Shown here: piece after piece, positions 45,223 through 54,670 of the stretch
Layout of the letters: each line of letters begins with the position of its first letter
Position numbering within the stretch: the stretch's first letter is position 1
Source: Qingshengfaniella alkalisoli
GTDB taxonomy: Bacteria > Pseudomonadota > Alphaproteobacteria > Rhodobacterales > Rhodobacteraceae
DNA length: 64,000 nt
Direction: 5' to 3'
NCBI RefSeq assembly: GCF_007855645.1
Contig: NZ_CP042264.1
Span: 62,001 to 126,000 of the forward strand
The notes under the pieces: model-generated
What the model saw: the letters and a program-made list of their open reading frames with translations, nothing else
What the model was told of the DNA's origin: nothing
Database searches by the model: none
Position numbers and translations under genes: made by a program

Positions 45223-45784
45223 TGTTCTACAGCGGTTGAATACGCGTGTCTTGTGGATCGGAACGTCATTGGCGGCGGTGGCGATCACTTTGATGGTTGT
45301 TGCGATCCTCGTTCAGGTATTCTTTCGCTATGTACTGAACAGCGCCCTGCCTTGGCCCGAAGAAGCGGCGCGGTTTCTGATGCTCTGGATGACAGGCTTG
45401 GCCGCCCCCGCCGCATATCGCCGAGGTGCCTTTGTTTCCATCGACCTGCTGGAATTTGCTCTGCCGCGGCGCGTGGGCGCAGTTTTGTCATTGCTCCTGC
45501 TGCTAATCGCGCTGGCCGTGCTGGGGATGGCGCTTCAATTTGGCTGGAAACACGTGCAATCGGGCTGGCTGTTCAACTCGTCTTCACTGAAATTGCCTTT
45601 GGGGCTGATCGGTATGAAGGCGGTGAAGATCAAGCTGGCATGGATGTACATGTCGCTATTCGTCGGGTTCGCAATGCTTGCTGTCGTGAATATCGAATTG
45701 ATCCTGCGCAGCGTGTTGAAGGTAATGGGGCGGGACGAAGGGCTTGACCCTCTCCCTGTCATGACGATTGCGGAAGCCGAGTGA
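45194..45784 (+). CDS. TRAP transporter small permease (DctQ family)
   Basis: This 196-residue small membrane subunit has four helices and the FFRYVLNSALPWPEEAARFLMLW signature, of which RYVLN and WPEE are diagnostic. GGGAGGACAG precedes ATG at 45194; the frame is open to 45179. It overlaps the large permease gene by one base. It is the first transporter gene after the SsuD-like monooxygenase, implying the TRAP system imports that enzyme's substrate. Confidence 0.92.
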   Translation: MGLILLRVANVLQRLNTRVLWIGTSLAAVAITLMVVAILVQVFFRYVLNSALPWPEEAARFLMLWMTGLAAPAAYRRGAFVSIDLLEFALPRRVGAVLSLLLLLIALAVLGMALQFGWKHVQSGWLFNSSSLKLPLGLIGMKAVKIKLAWMYMSLFVGFAMLAVVNIELILRSVLKVMGRDEGLDPLPVMTIAEAE

Positions 45785-47073
45785 TGCTGATCTGGTTTCT
45801 GCCTCTTTTTCTGTTGCTTCTGCTGATCGGCCTACCGGTCTTCTTCGCGCTGCTCGCCGCGCCCGGCCTTTTGCTTTGGCTGAACGGACAGGAGCGCGAT
45901 GTCGCGCTGCTTTACCGCAATGTCTACAACGGCATCGACAGTTTCCCATTGATGGCCATTCCGTTCTTCATGCTGGCGGGCGAGTTGATGAACCGTGGCG
46001 GCATCACGCTGCGGCTGGTTGAATTCTCTCAGGCGATGATGGGCCATCTGCGCGGTGGCCTGGCGCATGTGAATATCCTGTCGTCCATGCTGTTCGCTGG
46101 GCTGTCAGGGTCTGCGGTTGCGGACACCTCGGCGCTTGGATCCATGCTGATCCCGGCAATGGAAAAGCAGGGCTACACCCGCCGTTTTGCCGCCGCTATC
46201 ACGGCTGCATCATCGGTCATTGGGCCGATCATCCCGCCATCCGGCATCATGATCATCTACGCTTATGTGATGGGCGAAAGCGTTGCCGCGCTGTTTCTGG
46301 CGGGGATCGTCCCCGGGGTCATGGTTGGCCTGTCGCTGATGCTGATGGTCCGTTTCATGGCGAACAGGTATGATTTTCCAGTGGCCAGCGCCAAGACCAC
46401 ATGGAACGAACGCGGTCAGGCCAGCCTGAAAGCCTTCTTCCCGCTGATGACCCCCGTGATCATCATGGGCGGCATCCTTCTTGGTATATTCACCCCGACA
46501 GAAGCCGCCGCCATTGCCGTGGCCTATGCGATCATCATCGGCCTGTTCATCATGCGGACACTGAAGCTATCGGACCTGCCCGATGTTCTGTCGCGTTCGG
46601 CAGCGACGTCGGCAGTCGTGCTTTTGCTGGTCGGTGCCGCGATGGCCTTCAAGACAGTAGTCAGCCTCAGTCACGCGCCACAGATATTGGCCGACATCAT
46701 TCTCGGCCTGTCCGAGAACCCGTTGATCCTGCTGTTCCTGATCAACCTGCTGCTGTTCATTGTGGGAATGTTTCTGGATGCCGGCCCCGCGATCATTATC
46801 CTCGGTCCGGTGCTTGGTCCCGTCTTTACCGATCTGGGCATCGACCCGATCCATTTCGCGATCATTATGAGCGTTAACCTCACTGTCGGGCTGGCAACTC
46901 CGCCCATGGGGCTGGTGCTTTTCGTGGCCTCTTCGGTTTCCGGCGAACGGGTCGAGACGATTTCCCGTGCTATTCTGCCGTTCCTGGCGATGGAAATCCT
47001 CGTGATTTTCCTGGTGACCTATATTCCGGCATTATCGATGACGATCCCGCAGCTTACCGGATTTGCGAACTGA
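45784..47073 (+). CDS. TRAP transporter large permease (DctM family)
   Basis: This 429-residue large membrane subunit has about 12 helices. DctM motifs PLMAIPFFMLAGELMNRGGI, GLSGSAVADTSALGSMLIP and VNLTVGLATPPMGLVLF are present in order. I used ATG at 45784 in a TGATG overlap; a GTG one codon earlier is in frame. It ends 30 bases before the receptor gene. Confidence 0.95.
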   Translation: MLIWFLPLFLLLLLIGLPVFFALLAAPGLLLWLNGQERDVALLYRNVYNGIDSFPLMAIPFFMLAGELMNRGGITLRLVEFSQAMMGHLRGGLAHVNILSSMLFAGLSGSAVADTSALGSMLIPAMEKQGYTRRFAAAITAASSVIGPIIPPSGIMIIYAYVMGESVAALFLAGIVPGVMVGLSLMLMVRFMANRYDFPVASAKTTWNERGQASLKAFFPLMTPVIIMGGILLGIFTPTEAAAIAVAYAIIIGLFIMRTLKLSDLPDVLSRSAATSAVVLLLVGAAMAFKTVVSLSHAPQILADIILGLSENPLILLFLINLLLFIVGMFLDAGPAIIILGPVLGPVFTDLGIDPIHFAIIMSVNLTVGLATPPMGLVLFVASSVSGERVETISRAILPFLAMEILVIFLVTYIPALSMTIPQLTGFAN

Positions 47074-47103
47074 CTTGAGACAATCAACCAAAGGGAGGCT
47101 TAC

Positions 47104-48159
47104 ATGCTCAAGACAACACTCATCTCACTGACGCTGGCCGCGATGTTCGGCGCAGCCGGTCAGGCGGTCGCGCAAGACATTACGCTGCGCGCGACGGCGA
47201 ACTCCAACGAGAACGACGAGGATTATGACGGTCTGGTCGTTTTCAAGAACTACGTCGAAAGCGCATCTAATGGCGCGATCGCGGTCGAAATCTACATGGG
47301 TACGCAGCTGTGTTCCAACGGGGCGGAATGTCTACAAGGCATCGCGGACGGATCGATCGACATCTACCAGACGACATCCGGCGGTGCGGCGGGGATCTTC
47401 CCCTACGTGCAGGTTCTGGACCTGCCCTATCTGATGAAGGACGACCGGACCGCCGAAGCGGCATTGCCCGGCACATTCACCAAGACCATTCGCGACATGG
47501 CGCTGGAAGACAGCGGCGACAAGATCCGGCTGATGACCATCGGCAACACTGGCGGCTGGCGCAACTTCGCCAACACTCAGAAGCGGGTGCAGACACCTGC
47601 CGATCTGGACGGCATGAAGATCCGCACCGTCGTTGCCGATCTTCCGCAGGAGTTGGTGACTACGCTGGGTGCATCGCCCACGCCGATCCCGTGGCCAGAG
47701 CTGTTCACGTCGCTGCAAACCGGTGTAGTCGAGGGCACGAAAAACGGCATCACCGACATCATGAGTATGAAGTTTCCGGATGCAGGGCTGAAGTATCTGA
47801 CGCTGGACGGGCATGCCTACATGGCAGCTTACTGGTGGATGTCCAACGACAGCTTCATGGCACTGCCCGAAGACCTGCGCCGCGTGGTGGTGGATGGCTT
47901 TTACGCGCTGCAACAGGCGACGTTTGCCAGCCCCAAACGCAAATCCATTCAGGCGTATGAAGACTTCGTGGCCAATGGCGGCGATCTGTATGTTCCGACA
48001 CCGGAAGAGAAAGACGCCTTCGCCGAAGCTGCCGCGCCTATCTATGATTGGTTCAAGGAAAACGTGGATGGCGGCGAAGCGGCCTTCAGCGCGCTTCAGG
48101 ACGCCGTTGCCAAGGCAGAAGAGGACATCAATGCAATGCGCGATCAGGAAATCAACTGA
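47104..48159 (+). CDS. TRAP transporter solute-binding protein (DctP family)
   Basis: This 351-residue receptor has a signal peptide ending at GQAVAQ (about residue 23). DLDGMKIRTV holds the family's ligand-binding arginine, followed by IPWPELFTSLQTGVVEGTKNG. AAGGGAGG precedes ATG. It is last in a Q-M-P operon fed from the monooxygenase promoter. The arginine implies an anionic ligand, consistent with a sulfonate or carboxylate; the choice is inference. Confidence 0.92.
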   Translation: MLKTTLISLTLAAMFGAAGQAVAQDITLRATANSNENDEDYDGLVVFKNYVESASNGAIAVEIYMGTQLCSNGAECLQGIADGSIDIYQTTSGGAAGIFPYVQVLDLPYLMKDDRTAEAALPGTFTKTIRDMALEDSGDKIRLMTIGNTGGWRNFANTQKRVQTPADLDGMKIRTVVADLPQELVTTLGASPTPIPWPELFTSLQTGVVEGTKNGITDIMSMKFPDAGLKYLTLDGHAYMAAYWWMSNDSFMALPEDLRRVVVDGFYALQQATFASPKRKSIQAYEDFVANGGDLYVPTPEEKDAFAEAAAPIYDWFKENVDGGEAAFSALQDAVAKAEEDINAMRDQEIN

Positions 48160-48174
48160 TCTGCGCAGGAACCA

Positions 48175-48206
48175 GCCCCATGACCGCGGTTCTGTTGTCA
48201 TGGGGC
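48175..48206 (+). terminator. Stem-loop after the third TRAP receptor
   Basis: A perfect 10-bp stem (GCCCCATGAC 48175-48184 and GTCATGGGGC 48197-48206) with a 12-base loop begins 15 bases after the stop codon. No T run follows, so termination may be factor-assisted or the hairpin may protect the mRNA 3' end. Confidence 0.6.
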
Positions 48207-48450
48207 ACCGGGAGATCAAGACCTGCCTCCGCACCCTGCGCCAAACAGAGTTGGCTGAATGAACTAGAAGAATTTGGGTGAAGCACCACGAGAGCGGTTG
48301 CCGGACGGTTTGTGCAGAGTCTTCGGTGGCTAAGACGAATGATTTGCATATGACAGCATGGAACTGCGCCTTCGCGACGGCTCGCAAGCAAGGTGATACC
48401 CACATGTAGATTGGTTGATGACGCGCGGGCGCTGTTAAGGAAGACGATAC

Positions 48451-48804
48451 ATGAGCGTAAAGAGGATCGTGTCCAATATTGCGGCGAACTCTGTTGTCCC
48501 GGTAAAACAGTTCTACGCTGACCTGTTCGACCTGAACGTTGTCATGGATCTGGAATGGATCGTGACGCTGGCGTCAGGTGAAACTGCACTGACCCAAGTT
48601 GCCATCGCCTCTGAGGGAGGTTCCGGTACCCCGGTCCCCGATCTGTCGATTGAAGTAGAAGACGTGGATACGGTTTATCGACGAGCTAAGGACCTTGGTC
48701 ATGCCATCGAGTATGAACTGACTGACGAGCCTTGGGGTGTCCGCCGCTTCTATCTGTTCGACCCTACTGGCAAGCTCCTGAATGTTCTATCCCACAAGAG
48801 TTGA
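48451..48804 (+). CDS. VOC (glyoxalase/bleomycin-resistance) family protein
   Basis: This 117-residue single VOC domain has the paired beta-alpha-beta-beta-beta pattern (VKQFYADLF..., LSIEVEDVDTVYRRAKDLGH, WGVRRFYLFDPTGKLLNVL). Possible metal-binding acidic residues are Glu and Asp near the C-terminus. GGAAGA precedes ATG. Substrate unknown; it stands alone between the TRAP and fatty acid operons. Confidence 0.82.
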   Translation: MSVKRIVSNIAANSVVPVKQFYADLFDLNVVMDLEWIVTLASGETALTQVAIASEGGSGTPVPDLSIEVEDVDTVYRRAKDLGHAIEYELTDEPWGVRRFYLFDPTGKLLNVLSHKS

Positions 48805-48945
48805 CGCGAGAATCTCGGTGGTCCTCGTGTTCAGGCACTTCGACTGTGGATCGCGTCAACTGTCAATTGGCTGGCACAAACAAGCATGCCGACCTGCTGC
48901 CGCCAAACCATCATGTCGCTTTTCGAACGATCTGAACGCGTTTCG

Positions 48946-51006
48946 TCAGGTGAAGTCCTTCCAGCCGGCATCCGGAGAGAAGCGGTCGCCAAAACGCTTT
49001 GCCAACGTGTTTAGCCGGTCGCGGATTTCCGTTTCGCCGCGTATGTGGGCGTAGTGCATCGGGCCGCCGCGAAATGGGGCCCAGCCGGTCCCTAGAATCA
49101 TTGCCGCATCTACGGTGTCGCGGTCCTGAACGACCCCCATGCGCAGGCATTCGACGGCTGCGTCGCACATCGGCAGGATCAGGCGGTCAATCATGTCTTC
49201 GCTGATCTTCAGGCTTTCATTTTCAGAGTTCGGTGTGCCGTCGCTCCAGTCGTAAATTCCCTTGTTCGCCTTCTTACCCGTTTCACCGGCTCTCACCTTG
49301 TCGAGCAACCACTCAGGCGCTTCGGGCATCGGCTTCGCCAGATTGGCGCGCAGGCTGTCGCCGACATGGAGACACACATCCAGACCAATCTGATCGGCCA
49401 GGGTCAGCGGACCCATAGGCATCCCGAAGTCGAGTGCGGCGTGATCGATTTCCTCCTTGGAGTTACCTTCGTCCAACAGAACCATCGCTTCCATCAGGTA
49501 GGGGGTCAGAATCCGGTTCACTAGGAATCCGGGGTAGTCGTTCACCTCGACGGCCAGTTTGCCGATCCCTTCGACGAAACTGGCGAGACGATCTGTGACT
49601 TCAGGGTCGGTGCCCTTGTGCGAGACAACCTCCACCAGCATCATCTTCGAGGCAGGGTTGAAGAAATGTAGCCCTGCGAAACGGTTCGCGACCGGCGCGG
49701 ACGCAGCGAGTGTTTCGAGTTGAAGGCTCGAAGTGTTGGTCGCAAGGATTGCGTCGCGCTTGAGACTGGTCTTCAGACCGGCGTAGATTTGTTCTTTCAG
49801 TTCAGGGTGCTCCGGGGCGGCCTCAATTATCAGATCGGCCCTTGCGACACCCAAGCCAGAGGGGTCCGGCATCATGCGATCATGTGCGTCGCGTGCCTCA
49901 ATCTCCGACAGATGCCGTGCTTCGAATACCTTCTGAGCGGTTTGAACTGCTTCGCCAAGTGGTTTTAGATCGACATCCTGCAAGGTGACGGGTTTGCCCT
50001 TCAGCGCGCACCACGCCGCGATTTCCGCGCCCATGGTGCCTGCACCGATCACGTGGACGTGCCTGATGTTGGCGTCTCCGCGCGATGCCTTCTTCAGATC
50101 ACGGCGCAGGAAGAAGATGCGGATCAGGTTCTGCGCCGTTGCGCTTTCCAGGAGCGTTGCGAAGGAAGCGATTTCGGCGTCCTGCATTTTCTTGGTATCG
50201 CCGCCATGGTTCTCCCAAAGATCGATTAAGGCGAATGGGGCGGGGTAGTGCTTTCTTGGTGCCCGCTTTTCACTTTCGCTGCGCATCTTGTTACCAGCAA
50301 GGCTGCGGGCCGGTCGTGTAGTGAAAGCGGCGGCTTTCAGGCCAGACCGGTGGGGTTGCATGTCACCATGGGCGGCGGCAAGGACGGCGGAATCTATATG
50401 GCGATCAGGAACAACGGCGTCGAAGATCCCAAGTGACTTGGCCTTTTCCGTATGGGCCGTTTTTCCCGTCAACATGAGCTTCATGGCCTGCACCGGGTCT
50501 ATCAGGCTGGTAAGCCGGAAGGTGCCGCCAAGCCCGGGGTGTAACCCGAGCTGGATTTCCGGGAAGCCGACGCTGGCACCTTCGACCCCGATACGATGGT
50601 CGTAAGCGAGCGCCAGTTCGAATCCGCCGCCAAGGGCCGCTCCGTCAATGACCGCGATAGTTGGGAAGGCCAGGCCTGACATCTTGTCGAGCACCGCATG
50701 TCCCTGACTTAGCAAATCAAGAGTATCTTCACGCTGAAGCGAGGCAAATCCGTCGATATCGGCACCTGCAGCGAAGTCTTTGGTTTTGGCGGAGCGGATA
50801 ACCAACGCTTTCGGCAGATCCTGCGTCATGCGATCCAAGATCATGTCCAGTTCGCGCAGCACGGCCTCCGAGATCACATTGGTACCCGTCCCTTCGCAGT
50901 CGAGCCAGAGCCAGGTTATGCCGCTTCCATGGGTTTCCTGACGCCAATTCCGCGCGCCGGTCGCATGGGAGGCCTTGGTCATCTGATCGGGTGTGATAGT
51001 GTTCAT
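48946..51006 (-). CDS. Enoyl-CoA hydratase / 3-hydroxyacyl-CoA dehydrogenase fusion (FadB/FadJ type)
   Basis: This 686-residue bifunctional beta-oxidation enzyme has an N-terminal crotonase domain (AAGADIDGF, then GGGFELALAYDHRIG and GFPEIQLGLHPGLGG) that hydrates enoyl-CoA. The Rossmann domain starting VHVIGAGTMGAEIA and the C-terminal 3HCDH domain oxidise the hydroxyacyl-CoA with NAD. The start at 51006 overlaps the thiolase stop by four bases; the longer open frame upstream lies inside the thiolase gene. It is the last gene of fadE-thiolase-FadB/J. Confidence 0.93.
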   Translation of the reverse strand: MNTITPDQMTKASHATGARNWRQETHGSGITWLWLDCEGTGTNVISEAVLRELDMILDRMTQDLPKALVIRSAKTKDFAAGADIDGFASLQREDTLDLLSQGHAVLDKMSGLAFPTIAVIDGAALGGGFELALAYDHRIGVEGASVGFPEIQLGLHPGLGGTFRLTSLIDPVQAMKLMLTGKTAHTEKAKSLGIFDAVVPDRHIDSAVLAAAHGDMQPHRSGLKAAAFTTRPARSLAGNKMRSESEKRAPRKHYPAPFALIDLWENHGGDTKKMQDAEIASFATLLESATAQNLIRIFFLRRDLKKASRGDANIRHVHVIGAGTMGAEIAAWCALKGKPVTLQDVDLKPLGEAVQTAQKVFEARHLSEIEARDAHDRMMPDPSGLGVARADLIIEAAPEHPELKEQIYAGLKTSLKRDAILATNTSSLQLETLAASAPVANRFAGLHFFNPASKMMLVEVVSHKGTDPEVTDRLASFVEGIGKLAVEVNDYPGFLVNRILTPYLMEAMVLLDEGNSKEEIDHAALDFGMPMGPLTLADQIGLDVCLHVGDSLRANLAKPMPEAPEWLLDKVRAGETGKKANKGIYDWSDGTPNSENESLKISEDMIDRLILPMCDAAVECLRMGVVQDRDTVDAAMILGTGWAPFRGGPMHYAHIRGETEIRDRLNTLAKRFGDRFSPDAGWKDFT

Positions 51007-52304
51007 TGCACAGCCTCCAGAAGCATGGCGCCACCCTGGCCTCCACCGATGCATTCGGTGGCGATGCCTCGGGTCTTGCCCTGTCGTCTCAGGGAGTTTG
51101 CAAGGTGCAGGACGATCCGGTTCCCGCTTGTGCCGACCGGGTGCCCGAGTGAGATAGCTCCGCCATCCACGTTCAGCCGGTCGCGGTCGATCATGCCGAA
51201 AGGTGTGCCCAGCCCCAACACGTCGTTGCAGAATTCTGCGTCCTGCCAAGCGGCGAGGCAGGCCAGCACCTGCGCTGCGAAGGCCTCGTTAAGCTCCCAC
51301 AGGTCAATGTCGTTGCAGGACAGACCGTTTCGGATAACCAGCGGCGTTGAGGACATCACTGGGCCGAGCCCCATGATCGCCGGGTCGAGCGCGGTCCATT
51401 CGCTGTCCACGATGCGGGCGATGGGTGCAAGGTCATGCTTTTCGACTGCTGCTTCGGATGCCAGGATCACCCAAGACGCGCCGTCGGAGATCTGCGAAGA
51501 GTTGCCTGCGGTGACCTTCCCATACGGCTTTTCGAATGCGGGTGCGAGTTTCGCGAGCTTGTCGAGTGAACTGTCCGGCCGGACCCCATCATCCTTGCCG
51601 TACACGTGACCGTCTCGGTCGAAGGCAGGCAGGACTTCATTGTCGAGTCGCCCTTCTTCCTGCGCGCGATCCAGTCGTTGGTGGCTGTCCACGGCATAGG
51701 CATCGGCGGTCTTGCGATCGATACTGAAACGGTGGGCCAGGACCTCAGCCGTTTGCCCCATGTTCAACTCCGTGATTGGGTCGGTGAGACCGCGCTCCAG
51801 TCCGATGACGGGAGAAAAGTAAGCCGGTCTCGTCGCCGCTGCCGCCTTCGCTTTGGCAACCGGTCCCTTGGCGCGGGCAAGATTACCAAACCATTCGACG
51901 GCTTCCTGTCGGAAGACGAGCGGTGCATGTGACAGCGCTTCGGTGCCACCCGCGAAGATCAAATCGTGGCTGCCGTCGCGGATATAGCGATAGCCGGTGT
52001 CGATTGACTGCATGCCGGATCCGCAGTTGATCTGGACAGTGAAGGCTACCTGATCGTTGCCCATTCCCAACCGCAATGCGGCCACGCGGGCGGGATTCAT
52101 CTCGTCCTGAACGACATTCACGCATCCCAGGATCACCAGATCATAGGCGTCTCGCGGGATCGGTTGTCGCATCAGCAGTGGACGTCCGCATTGCACTGCC
52201 AGATCGACGGGTGTGAACGGGCCAGGCTTGCCACGTGCTTTCAGGAAAGGCGTGCGTGCGCCATCCACGAGATAGACGGGATGCTGCATGTCGGCTGTGG
52301 TCAT
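51003..52304 (-). CDS. Acetyl-CoA C-acyltransferase (3-ketoacyl-CoA thiolase)
   Basis: This 433-residue thiolase has the nucleophile cysteine in NCGSGMQSID near residue 90, the SLGHPVGTSGNRIV histidine and the C-terminal CIGGGQGGAML cysteine. It cleaves 3-ketoacyl-CoA to acetyl-CoA and a shortened acyl-CoA. CAGGAGG precedes ATG, and it overlaps both neighbours by four bases, giving tight coupling in the order acyl-CoA dehydrogenase, thiolase, hydratase/dehydrogenase. Confidence 0.93.
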   Translation of the reverse strand: MTTADMQHPVYLVDGARTPFLKARGKPGPFTPVDLAVQCGRPLLMRQPIPRDAYDLVILGCVNVVQDEMNPARVAALRLGMGNDQVAFTVQINCGSGMQSIDTGYRYIRDGSHDLIFAGGTEALSHAPLVFRQEAVEWFGNLARAKGPVAKAKAAAATRPAYFSPVIGLERGLTDPITELNMGQTAEVLAHRFSIDRKTADAYAVDSHQRLDRAQEEGRLDNEVLPAFDRDGHVYGKDDGVRPDSSLDKLAKLAPAFEKPYGKVTAGNSSQISDGASWVILASEAAVEKHDLAPIARIVDSEWTALDPAIMGLGPVMSSTPLVIRNGLSCNDIDLWELNEAFAAQVLACLAAWQDAEFCNDVLGLGTPFGMIDRDRLNVDGGAISLGHPVGTSGNRIVLHLANSLRRQGKTRGIATECIGGGQGGAMLLEAVQ

Positions 52305-54553
52305 TCGGCGGCCTCCTGCTGACCGGAATTATCATGAGCGTTCGGGTCAAGATCGGGGAAGTAACGGGTCAGTTCCTTGGCGCTGAAAGCGTCCACCGCG
52401 ATCACGCGCTGAACCGCGTCGCGCATCTGTGCCAGTTGGTCGAACTCGGTTTGAGTCAGCACACCTGCTGCAAGCGCTTCGTGCGGCGATTTCTTGATGT
52501 CGCGCAGCCGCTTGGTCAACGGCGCGGCGTTGATCACCTGTATGAACGCATCATTGAGCGAGGCAATGCCGTTCCCGGGTGTCGGCTCGGGCAATCGCCC
52601 GATCAATCGGTCGCGCGTGGGGCTCGGTTCGAAGATCAGCTTTGCGCAGGCTTCGGTCAGATCGTCCGAGGGCCCGCGCGCGTGATGACCGGGACGCAGC
52701 TTGGCGCGCAGGAGCCAGCGTGCCCAGGCTGCCGGGAAATTGGCGATTGTTTCGTCGAGCGCGCGCGCCACGCGCGAAAACGCAAGCTCTGCCGAATATT
52801 GGACCAGGGGCAGATCGGTGCTGTTGCGACCTTCGTCTTCCCAACGTTTAAGGACGGCGGATAGGATATAAAGTTCTGACAGCGCATCGCCCAGCCGCGC
52901 CGAGATCATTTCCTTCCGTTTCAACGCGCCTCCGAGTGTCAGGAAAGCGAAATCGCTCGTGATCGCGAAGGCGGCGGACCAGCGCGACAATCGCTTGTAG
53001 ATTGGACGCAACTCCCCGGCATTTGTCGGCGCGGTGCCCGTGCCGAACCATGCGCGCGTTGTGGCGGCAAAGAATGTCTTCGTAGTGTGGCTGACATGCT
53101 TCCAGAAATGCTCGTCAAAGGCCTCGAGCGACTTTTCCTGGTCGGGTTCTTCCAGCGCGCGTATCTCATCCAGCAGATGGGGATGTGCTCGGATCGCGCC
53201 TTGCCCAAAGATGATCAGGTTGCGGGTGACGATGTTTGCGCCTTCGACGGTGATTCCAATGGGAAGGGCGCGGTAGATCGGTTGGAGGTAATTCGAGGGG
53301 CCGTCGATCACGGCCTTGCCCGAATGCACATCCATCGCGTCGTTTACTGCCTCCCGCATTCGATTGGTGGCGTGGTACTTCATGATCGCGGAGATCACAG
53401 CCAATTTTCGGCCTTCGTCGAGCCCCGCGCAGGTCAGGCGTCGTGCGGCGTCAATTGCGTAAGCGCTAGCGGCGATGCGGGCCATGGGTTCCTGAACGCC
53501 GCCGAACAATCCGATAGGCAGCCCGAATTGTTCGCGGATGCGAGAGTAGGCCCCCGTTGTATGGGCGCACACCGCAATTGCTGCGGTCGACAGTGAAGGC
53601 AGAGATATACCGCGCCCTGCGGCGAGCGCCGACATCAGCATCATCCACCCACGCCCGGCATAGTCCCGCCCGCCGATGACGTGATCGAGCGGAATGAACA
53701 CATCCTTACCTGTGGTCGGCCCGTTCATGAACATGGAGCCCGACGGCAAATGCCGCCGTCCCGTTTCGATTCCGGGCAGGTCGGTTGGCACAAGTGCGCA
53801 TGTGATGCCGATCTCTTCGTCGTCGCCCAGCAATCCGTCAGGATCGCGCAGCTTGAATGCCAGACCGAGTACGGTGCAGATCGGTGCCAGTGTGATGTAG
53901 CGTTTGGCCCAACTCAGGCGAATTCCGAGAACCTCTTCGCCATTCCAGTCGCCGCGGCAGACAATCCCTTCGTCGCGCATCGCGGATGCGTCAGAGCCCG
54001 CGTCCTCGCTGGTCAGCCCAAATGCCGGCAGATCCTTGCCCGAGGCAAGGCGCGGGAGCCAATACTCTTTCTGCTCATTAGTCCCGAACTGATGGATCAG
54101 TTCCCCCGGCCCTAGTGAATTGGGGACCATCACAGTAACCGCGCCCGCGACCGAGTGCGCAGAAATGTATCGAATGACCTCGGAGTGCGCGTAGGCGGAA
54201 AACCCTAGCCCGCCATGTTCTTTCGGGATAATCATGCCGAAAAAACCGTTGGCGCGCAGGTAGTCCCACGCTTCTTTGGGTAAATCCCCATCACACTGGT
54301 TGATCTGCCATTCATCGAGCATCCGACAGAAATCGCGGCACGGGCCGTCGATGAATTGTTGTTCCTGTGTGGAGAGTTCCGGTGCCTTTACCGCCTGCTG
54401 ACGTTCCCAATCGGGGTGCCCGGAAAAAAGATCGGCCTCCAGCCAAATCTCGCCGGAATTGATCGCTTCTGCTTCTGTTGCCGACAGGCGCGGTAACGCC
54501 TCGCGGGCCCACCTATGGATAGGTCTGGAAATCCGGTCCTTGCGAAAACTCAT
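52301..54553 (-). CDS. fadE: Acyl-CoA dehydrogenase, long FadE type
   Basis: This 750-residue flavoenzyme starts beta-oxidation by forming the trans-2-enoyl-CoA. It has the long FadE layout: N-terminal acyl-CoA dehydrogenase domains with IIPKEHGGLGFSAYAHSEV and LTSEDAGSDASAM, and a C-terminal extension (FLTLGGALKRKEMISARLGDALSELY) of the kind found only in FadE-like proteins. The start at 54553 has GAGGAG eight bases upstream; ATG at 54559 lies too close to it. It is the first gene of the operon. Confidence 0.9.
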   Translation of the reverse strand: MSFRKDRISRPIHRWAREALPRLSATEAEAINSGEIWLEADLFSGHPDWERQQAVKAPELSTQEQQFIDGPCRDFCRMLDEWQINQCDGDLPKEAWDYLRANGFFGMIIPKEHGGLGFSAYAHSEVIRYISAHSVAGAVTVMVPNSLGPGELIHQFGTNEQKEYWLPRLASGKDLPAFGLTSEDAGSDASAMRDEGIVCRGDWNGEEVLGIRLSWAKRYITLAPICTVLGLAFKLRDPDGLLGDDEEIGITCALVPTDLPGIETGRRHLPSGSMFMNGPTTGKDVFIPLDHVIGGRDYAGRGWMMLMSALAAGRGISLPSLSTAAIAVCAHTTGAYSRIREQFGLPIGLFGGVQEPMARIAASAYAIDAARRLTCAGLDEGRKLAVISAIMKYHATNRMREAVNDAMDVHSGKAVIDGPSNYLQPIYRALPIGITVEGANIVTRNLIIFGQGAIRAHPHLLDEIRALEEPDQEKSLEAFDEHFWKHVSHTTKTFFAATTRAWFGTGTAPTNAGELRPIYKRLSRWSAAFAITSDFAFLTLGGALKRKEMISARLGDALSELYILSAVLKRWEDEGRNSTDLPLVQYSAELAFSRVARALDETIANFPAAWARWLLRAKLRPGHHARGPSDDLTEACAKLIFEPSPTRDRLIGRLPEPTPGNGIASLNDAFIQVINAAPLTKRLRDIKKSPHEALAAGVLTQTEFDQLAQMRDAVQRVIAVDAFSAKELTRYFPDLDPNAHDNSGQQEAAE

Positions 54554-54670
54554 CTGCATATCTCCTCGATCATCAACCTCCGGGCAGCGCGCTGAGTTCC
54601 GAAATTGCCCGCCCATTATGATCTGCGGCTGACGATTCACCATTTGTCAGATCGCAAGAAGCCTTCCCGT

